41,564 bases of DNA, from positions 1 to 41,564 of the forward strand of contig NZ_BQXH01000019.1 of NCBI RefSeq assembly GCF_022836475.1, given 5' to 3'. Below, one piece after another: positions 36,898 through 41,564 of the stretch. Both the position numbers and the translations under genes were made by a program. How positions within the stretch are numbered: position 1 is the first letter of the stretch; every line of letters begins with the position of its first letter. Under the pieces are notes generated by a model. It did no database searches. It had not been told where the DNA came from and worked only from the letters and a program-made list of their open reading frames with translations. Source of the stretch: Ligilactobacillus pabuli (GTDB taxonomy: Bacteria; Bacillota; Bacilli; Lactobacillales; Lactobacillaceae).

Positions 36898-39168
36898 ATG
36901 GAAAATGAACGCGAACTAGAACAACAACGAGTTGACCAAGTGATCGATGAGATCCAAGTTCAACTTAAACAAACTGAAAAAGAATACCAAAAAGCCCACG
37001 AGGAAACTTCTTCCGTGGAAAAAAACTATGTCCAAAACGCCAAGGTCAACACCACTGAAGTCGATGACCGCATGGAAACCAACGCCGAGATCCAGCAACA
37101 AAAACAACTGGTGGCTAAAAACATTCAGACCGAACAAATTTTGAAAGATCAGTTGACAACTTTAACCGACTTACAAGATACACCCTATTTTGGCCGCATT
37201 GACATTCAAGATCCGGGTGATCCTGAACAAGAAAGTCTATATATCGGGACAGCGTCACTAAATGACGACCACCAAAACTTCTTAATTTATGATTGGCGGG
37301 CCCCAATTTCCTCCGTTTACTACAACGGAACTTTAGGCAAGGTAGAATACGAAACACCTGCCGGCACCCAAGAAACTAAACTGTTAAAAAAGCGTCAGTT
37401 TAAAATTAAGGCCGGACAAATTCAAAACATGTTTGATACCAATGAAACCGTTGGTGATGAGATCTTGCAAGATGTTCTCGATGAACATAGTGACGAATAC
37501 ATGAAAAATATCGTTGCCACGATCCAAAAGGAACAAAACGACATTATTCGCGATACGAAAAGCGACTTATTATTAGTCCAAGGAGTCGCTGGCAGCGGAA
37601 AAACTTCGGCTATTTTACAGCGGATCGCTTTTCTGTTATATCATAGCCGTGATAAGTTAAATGCCGACCAAATCGTGTTGTTCTCACCCAATCTCTTGTT
37701 TAGCCGTTATATTTCTGACGTTTTACCTAGTCTAGGCGAAAAGAACATGCGTCAAGTCACTTTGTATGAGTTTTTCTCCCGGCGGTTACAAGGCTTAAAC
37801 GTCGAGTCGCTTTTCGACCACTACGAACGACAAGATGAGCTAAGCGAGACACAAAAACAATTAGACCGCTATAAAAGCTCTGTCGCTTTCATGAAACGGG
37901 TCAAAAATTATGCCAAAAATTTGCCCAGCACTAACTTTGAATTCACAGATGTGACCTTTAATGGTGAAATCGTCTTTGCGAAAGAAGACATTACCAAGCT
38001 CTATGACAGTTTTGCCGGGAATTTAACTCTAGGTCATCGGTTTAATAATTTGAAGAAAAAGTTAATCAAACAACTCGATCAAATTGTCGCAAAAGAAGCG
38101 ACTAGCCCGGTGATTCAAGACCAATTAGAAAATCTCAGTGACGAACAATACCATGAGTTACTCGGCGAACATGAAATGGAATTTTCTTCTTATGATGAAG
38201 AACAAGCTTATTTCGGCTTACAGCTGGCACAAAAACAGTATGACACGATCTATAACGCAATTTATGATGATTTCTTCTTTGATGCCTACAAACAATATGG
38301 TGACTTTTTACAAGCAGAACTGCCTGAAGCTTTTGCTCAATATTCTAAAAATATCGAGTACCACCGGATCGATTTAAACGACTGTGCTCCATTGTTATAT
38401 TTACGCGATTTACTGACTGATAGCGGTCAAAGTCGCAGTATTGAACATCTCTTTATCGATGAAATGCAAGATTACAGCCTGGCTCAAATGGTGTATTTAC
38501 GACACGTCTTCGGTGCTGCCAAATTAACGCTTTTAGGTGACAGTGAACAAGCCTTGTATTCTAAAGGCCAACGTCCACAAGAATTACTGCAGTCTTTAGC
38601 CAAAACGGTCAAAGCCCGCCACAGTAATTTAAAACTGCTCAATAAAAGTTATCGGTCTACTAAAGAAATCACGAACTTCATGAAGGCAATGCTGCCAGAG
38701 GGCAATGAGATCGAAGCCTTTACTCGTCCAGGCAAACGTCCTTTAGTCTGCCAAGTCGCTACTAAGGACCAAGCTTTAGCCGCTTTACGTCATCATTTAA
38801 AGCGAGCTTTAGGTCAGTATAATTCGGTGGCTTTGATCACCAAAAACATGCCCGAAAGCCAGCGCTTATACGAAGAGCTGCATCACGAGCTGCCTGTGAC
38901 CGTCTTAGAAGAACAAGACCGGACTCTCCCAAGCGGAATCGCCATTCTACCCATTTACCTGGCCAAGGGATTAGAATTCGACTGTGTCGTTGTGAATGAC
39001 GTTTCAGCCGCAGAATATCCGTTAACTAGTGAACGTGGTATCTTATACACAATTTGTTCTCGAGCCATGCACGAGCTAGTGATGATCAGTGCGGGTGAAC
39101 CAAGTCCCCTGATCACCCAGCTTGACCCTGCTTTGTACGCGCTAGAACGGACTTTACCAGTTAAATAA
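36898..39168 (+). CDS. HelD-like RNA polymerase recycling ATPase (superfamily 1)
   Basis: This protein has 756 residues and is related to B. subtilis HelD, which uses ATP to release stalled RNA polymerase from nucleic acid; the delta subunit (encoded at 11146) acts with it there. An N-terminal coiled coil (about 1-90, rich in Glu, Gln and Lys) would enter the polymerase secondary channel. The ATPase has Walker A LLVQGVAGSGKTSAILQRIA near 226-245, Walker B HLFIDEMQDYSLAQM near 520-534, and LNKSYRSTKEITNFM. It starts with ATG at 36898 after AAAGGA; a TTG one codon earlier is less likely. The gene is monocistronic. Confidence 0.88.
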   Translation: MENERELEQQRVDQVIDEIQVQLKQTEKEYQKAHEETSSVEKNYVQNAKVNTTEVDDRMETNAEIQQQKQLVAKNIQTEQILKDQLTTLTDLQDTPYFGRIDIQDPGDPEQESLYIGTASLNDDHQNFLIYDWRAPISSVYYNGTLGKVEYETPAGTQETKLLKKRQFKIKAGQIQNMFDTNETVGDEILQDVLDEHSDEYMKNIVATIQKEQNDIIRDTKSDLLLVQGVAGSGKTSAILQRIAFLLYHSRDKLNADQIVLFSPNLLFSRYISDVLPSLGEKNMRQVTLYEFFSRRLQGLNVESLFDHYERQDELSETQKQLDRYKSSVAFMKRVKNYAKNLPSTNFEFTDVTFNGEIVFAKEDITKLYDSFAGNLTLGHRFNNLKKKLIKQLDQIVAKEATSPVIQDQLENLSDEQYHELLGEHEMEFSSYDEEQAYFGLQLAQKQYDTIYNAIYDDFFFDAYKQYGDFLQAELPEAFAQYSKNIEYHRIDLNDCAPLLYLRDLLTDSGQSRSIEHLFIDEMQDYSLAQMVYLRHVFGAAKLTLLGDSEQALYSKGQRPQELLQSLAKTVKARHSNLKLLNKSYRSTKEITNFMKAMLPEGNEIEAFTRPGKRPLVCQVATKDQALAALRHHLKRALGQYNSVALITKNMPESQRLYEELHHELPVTVLEEQDRTLPSGIAILPIYLAKGLEFDCVVVNDVSAAEYPLTSERGILYTICSRAMHELVMISAGEPSPLITQLDPALYALERTLPVK

Positions 39169-39223
39169 AAATATAGCTTACTAATTAATTCCGCAAAGAA
39201 TTTAACCTTTTTCTAGAACTCTA

Positions 39224-39252
39224 TTGCAATTATTAAATATATATCATATACT
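39224..39252 (+). promoter_or_regulatory. Promoter of tRNA-Thr
   Basis: TTGCAA (39224-39229) and TATACT (39247-39252) are 17 bases apart, 22 bases before the tRNA. Confidence 0.75.
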
Positions 39253-39274
39253 ATTTAGGTACCAATAATTGCAT

Positions 39275-39347
39275 GCCATTTTAGCTCAGTAGGTAGAGCG
39301 CCACCATGGTAAGGTGGAGGTCACCGGTTCAAATCCGGTAAATGGCT
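39275..39347 (+). tRNA. tRNA-Thr (anticodon GGT)
   Basis: This is a 73-base cloverleaf. Acceptor GCCATTT pairs with AAATGGC. The anticodon stem CCACC/GGTGG encloses loop ATGGTAA with anticodon GGT. The T-loop is GGTTCAAATCC. CCA is not encoded. It is transcribed alone, with its own promoter and terminator. Confidence 0.96.
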
Positions 39348-39352
39348 TAGCT

Positions 39353-39395
39353 ACCTGATAAATAGCTGTTAATTCAGCTTTTATCAGGTTTTTTT
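39353..39395 (+). terminator. Terminator of tRNA-Thr
   Basis: ACCTGATAAA pairs with TTTATCAGGT (AGCTG/CAGCT inside also pair) and is followed by seven T. Confidence 0.9.
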
Positions 39396-39913
39396 GTGTC
39401 TCTTTCAACTTCCATTCCAAGCAAGTGGACGTACATCATCACTACACAAAAAAGACCTCACAATGGAGTGAAGTCCCAAAATTATAATAATATTTTATTA
39501 CAGCCTTTTTAAGTTTCTCGACCAAGCTAATTGCGATATCGGCTCAGCAATAACTCATCAAAATTATCATCAAGTTTTTCTGCTGTTTTTCCAGATTCAG
39601 CTAATTTTTTAGCACGCTGACTCTTAGAGTGTTTTCCATCCAGTTTATGGACCGCTTTAGCATCCTTGAAATCTTGATCTTAAGGATTAGTTGAATATTT
39701 GCCTGTCTCGTTGGCTTTGACCTTTCTATAGCTTTTAGTCAACTTACCATCGCCCTGTTTCAGCTATTTTGCTGATACTCCATATTTTTGGATCCAAATA
39801 ATAATTGAAACTATTAACAGTATACTTTGCAGCGCTTGGTATAAAATCATGGTTCATCTTATTCCCGACCTGCCTACTAAATAGCTTTTAATTCAACTTT
39901 TATCATTTTTTTA
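39354..39913 (+). repeat. Direct duplication of the tRNA-Thr 3' flank enclosing a decayed gene
   Basis: The terminator sequence at 39354-39396 (core TAAATAGCTGTTAATTCAGC, then TTTTATCA) recurs with few changes at 39873-39913 (TAAATAGCTTTTAATTCAAC, then TTTTATCA). The 480 bases between hold one broken gene. This fits an old insertion or a tandem duplication beside a tRNA. No integrase or intact att site is seen. Confidence 0.6.
39527..39857 (-). pseudogene. Decayed small gene of unknown family (one frameshift, one stop)
   Basis: On the minus strand ATG at 39857 opens MNHDFIPSAAKYTVNSFNYY and LDPKIWSISKIAETG. One extra base in GGGC (39752-39755) breaks the frame; the next frame continues DGKLTKSYRKVKANETGKY and STNP, then meets TAA at 39680-39682. 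After that stop the same frame runs DQDFKDAKAVHKLDGKHSK onward to NFDELLLSRYRN and TAG at 39527. Rejoined, it gives about 109 codons of protein-like, Lys-rich composition. I do not recognise the family. Only a weak ribosome site is seen. Bases 39914-40160 show no gene. Confidence 0.5.
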
Positions 39914-40206
39914 GTACCACTTCAAAGTGAAGAGCTGTAATACTAGACTAACTTGGACATTAATTCTTTGTGATATCTACCATTACAAAATATTTTGCCG
40001 CTTCAAATCCATTTTCATGTTAAGGTGCAGCCTTTAAACTTCTTCATTGATGACAAATATTAGCTTTTTTTACCAAAATAGTGGTTATTTTGGAACTTTT
40101 TTTATAAATTTTGCAATACTTATGAAAGTGCTTTATTTTTGTTTTTGGCATTTAGTGGCACAATAAGATGTATAGAATAAAAAAATATAAAAAGAGGTCT
40201 CAGTTA

Positions 40207-40836
40207 ATGTCACATCGCAAATTTTTAGTCGCTAATGATTTAGAGTTAATTTCAGATATTCTGCTTGATCCTGAAAGCAGTTCCTTTTTGATTTTATATC
40301 AAAAATACTGTCCGGTATTTTATACTGCGATTGGTGCCTTTCATTTTCATTATTATGACCTTGACGATTTAAAAGTCGAGGCCATGCTGATCTGTTACCA
40401 AAGTGCCTTAGATTTTAAACCGGAACGCCATAATACTTTTGGATCATTTTATAAAGCGAACTTAACCAACTATTTCATGACCCTTTTGCGTAATCAGGCA
40501 GCCAAAAAACGAAAAGTCGATTATTTAATCAATTCACTTGATAGTTTGATAGAGGAAAATGGCACCGCTTATCTGGGCCCAGATAAGTCAGAAATTGCTG
40601 CGGATGTCCACCTGCAAATTCAAGAACGGTTAGCTAAATTGCCGCTAATGCTTTCCAGCTTAGAATGGCAAGTGATGGAATCCTTTTGTAACTCTAATCC
40701 GATTTCTCGTAGAATTATTGCAAGACGCTTAGGAATGTCGTATACCCGCTTTTACAATGCGGCTAATCGCTGTAAGAAGAAGCTTAGGAGATTACTGTTC
40801 GAGGACTGTCCAGAACTTGGCGACATAGACGAATAA
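40207..40836 (+). CDS. Sigma-70 family factor, SigH/ComX-like
   Basis: This is a 209-residue alternative sigma factor. The region 2-like segment (LYQKYCPVFYTAIGAFHFHY to about residue 105, with DDLKVEAMLICYQSALDFKP) resembles SigH/ComX competence factors. A basic stretch QAAKKRKVDY follows. Region 4 is the C-terminal HTH (LEWQVMESF, then IIARRLGMSYTRFYNAANRC and KKKLRRLL). Region 3 and region 1 are absent. ATG at 40207 follows AAAGAGGT at eight bases; the frame stays open to 40168 without a ribosome site. It stands alone beside the rRNA tail and not in the usual rpmG-secE-nusG neighbourhood of lactobacillar sigH. Confidence 0.82.
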   Translation: MSHRKFLVANDLELISDILLDPESSSFLILYQKYCPVFYTAIGAFHFHYYDLDDLKVEAMLICYQSALDFKPERHNTFGSFYKANLTNYFMTLLRNQAAKKRKVDYLINSLDSLIEENGTAYLGPDKSEIAADVHLQIQERLAKLPLMLSSLEWQVMESFCNSNPISRRIIARRLGMSYTRFYNAANRCKKKLRRLLFEDCPELGDIDE

Positions 40837-40842
40837 TCATAG

Positions 40843-40886
40843 TAGAGAGGTAATGGCGGCAGTCATTACTTCTCTATTGCTTTTTA
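40843..40886 (+). terminator. Terminator of the sigma-factor gene
   Basis: TAGAGAGGTAATG pairs with CATTACTTCTCTA around GCGGCAGT and is followed by TTGCTTTTT. Confidence 0.88.
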
Positions 40887-40894
40887 GAGACTGT

Positions 40895-41109
40895 ACGTCA
40901 ATCTGTGCACTGCTTACAATCAAAATCAACAGCGGCCAGAAAATAGCCACAATTGAAAATAGGATTGAAGTCATTAATTACTTCAGTCCTATTTGTGCTG
41001 TTCAAAATAAATTTTGGTTCTTTGTGGATTAATTGATTAATTCAAATTATTTTCAATGATCTATACGTCCGCCTATGCACTGCTTACCGTCCGCTTATGC
41101 ACTGCTTAC
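40895..41109 (+). repeat. Three copies of a 22-23-bp repeat
   Basis: Copies lie at 40895-40917, 41065-41087 and 41088-41109. The last two are directly adjacent. All end TATGCACTGCTTAC or TGTGCACTGCTTAC and begin ACGTC or CGTCC. They lie in a gene-free stretch (40837-41229) between the sigma gene and the tRNA genes. No function is evident. Confidence 0.75.
40928..41003. other. Long imperfect hairpin without a T run
   Basis: AAATAGGATTGAAGT (40957-40971) pairs with ACTTCAGTCCTATTT (40980-40994). The stem extends outward with CACAA/TTGTG and AACAGC/GCTGTT, about 76 bases overall. It could be a structured RNA, a remnant repeat or a weak terminator. Confidence 0.45.
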
Positions 41110-41158
41110 GTTTAAATTCAAATAACTCCCAGTTATTCGGCAAAATTTTTATGACCGC

Positions 41159-41202
41159 AAAAAAAGACCGCCTACACATTGCTGTGTACACGGCCTTTTT
41201 TA
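41159..41202. terminator. Terminator of the tRNA-Gly/tRNA-Arg transcript
   Basis: AAAAGACCG pairs with CGGCCTTTT and inner ACACA with TGTGT. There are T runs on both strands. On the minus strand it closes the rRNA-tRNA transcript. Confidence 0.75.
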
Positions 41203-41229
41203 GCTGTAACCTAATTTGTAAAACTAGAA

Positions 41230-41303
41230 TGCACCCAGTAGGAGTCGAACCTACAACCTTCTGATTCGTAGTCAGACACTCTATCCAGTTGCGCTATGGG
41301 TGC
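41230..41303 (-). tRNA. tRNA-Arg (anticodon ACG)
   Basis: This is a 74-base cloverleaf on the minus strand. Acceptor GCACCCA pairs with TGGGTGC. The anticodon stem TCTGA/TCAGA encloses CTACGAA, anticodon ACG (wobble A, likely edited to inosine). The T-loop is GGTTCGACTCC. CCA is not encoded. Confidence 0.96.
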
Positions 41304-41337
41304 AAATTTAAAACAGCTAAGCTGATGAATCTAATGA

Positions 41338-41409
41338 AGCGGAAGACGGGATTCGAACCCGCGACCCCCACCATGGCAAGGTGATGTTCTACCACTGAAC
41401 TACTTCCGC
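41338..41409 (-). tRNA. tRNA-Gly (anticodon GCC)
   Basis: This is a 72-base cloverleaf on the minus strand. Acceptor GCGGAAG pairs with TTTCCGC-like CTTCCGC. The anticodon loop TTGCCAT gives GCC. The T-loop is GGTTCGAATCC. CCA is not encoded. It lies between 5S rRNA and tRNA-Arg. Confidence 0.96.
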
Positions 41410-41439
41410 AAAAAAGATACCAGGAACACCTGGTATCTT
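41410..41439 (-). terminator. Terminator-like hairpin between 5S rRNA and tRNA-Gly
   Basis: The minus strand reads AAGATACCAGG, TGTT, CCTGGTATCTT followed by T, directly before tRNA-Gly. It looks like a strong intrinsic terminator, yet two tRNA genes without a visible promoter follow. Confidence 0.75.
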
Positions 41440-41445
41440 AACAAA

Positions 41446-41562
41446 GCGCGACAACGACCTACCCTCACAGGGGGCGATCCCCCAACTACTATCGGCGTGA
41501 CAAAGCTTAACTTCTGTGTTCGGCATGGGAACAGGTGTAGCCTTTGTGCAATAATCGCCGCA
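41446..41562 (-). rRNA. rrf: 5S ribosomal RNA
   Basis: The minus strand carries a complete 5S gene of about 117 bases. The terminal stem GCGGCGAT pairs with GTTGTCGC, and the conserved CCGAACACAGAAGTTAAG and GTGAGGGTAGGTCG-like segments are present. It is the 3' end of an rRNA operon whose 23S gene would lie beyond the right edge. The ends are approximate to a few bases. Confidence 0.95.
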
Positions 41563-41564
41563 CT

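Overview
The window looks like chromosomal DNA of a low-to-medium GC member of the Lactobacillaceae. The main reasons are the gene orders rpoE-pyrG-murA-rho-rpmE and metG-tatD-rnmV-ksgA-veg-(ispE)-purR, an HMG-CoA reductase of the mevalonate pathway next to a lactobacillar HEXXH protein, an RNA polymerase delta subunit, T-box and BirA control, and several TTG/GTG starts. The genus cannot be named from sequence alone. There is no prophage, CRISPR array or intact insertion sequence.

Layout. 1-2330: an AzgA-type purine permease (-), with four tandem 119-bp hairpin repeats in its predicted leader and a shared divergent promoter region carrying PurR-box-like sites. 2.3-5.6 kb: a Rad3/DinG-like helicase with an N-terminal RecB/Cas4-type nuclease domain, then a membrane protein. 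5.7-12.3 kb (all -): rpmE2, rho, murA (with Asp in place of the fosfomycin-target Cys), a small protein, pyrG with a GGG-initiated attenuator, rpoE and a DUF1934 gene. 12.5-14.4 kb: an HD phosphohydrolase gene whose stop codon lies inside a second repeat array. 14.5-18.5 kb: a DUF3899 protein, the YibE/YibF pair, two more repeats, and birA behind a BirA operator. 18.8-25.4 kb: prs, glmU, an XRE-TPR (RNPP-like) regulator, purR, ispE (+) and veg. 25.5-30.2 kb: ksgA, rnmV, tatD, two repeats and metG. 30.3-33.3 kb: the mvaA-HEXXH protein-sirtuin operon. 33.6-39.2 kb: a solitary solute-binding protein, a Ppx/GppA phosphatase, trpS with a T-box, and a HelD-like ATPase. 39.2-41.5 kb: tRNA-Thr, a decayed gene between duplicated tRNA flanks, a SigH/ComX-like sigma factor, short repeats, then tRNA-Arg, tRNA-Gly and 5S rRNA, which are the tail of an rRNA operon entering from the right.

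Most genes are housekeeping: nucleotide supply (pyrG, prs, purR, permease), envelope precursors (murA, glmU), translation (metG, trpS, ksgA, rnmV, rpmE2) and transcription (rho, rpoE, HelD-like). The standout is noncoding. Fourteen copies of a modular, roughly 119-bp, long-hairpin repeat lie in five intergenic regions. Their arms covary between copies (for example GTGAGGC/GCCTCAC, GTGAAAC/GTTTCAC, GCAAAGC/GCTTTGC), and some copies are chimeric. A second 41-bp hairpin repeat occurs at two sites with different stems. I do not recognise either family.
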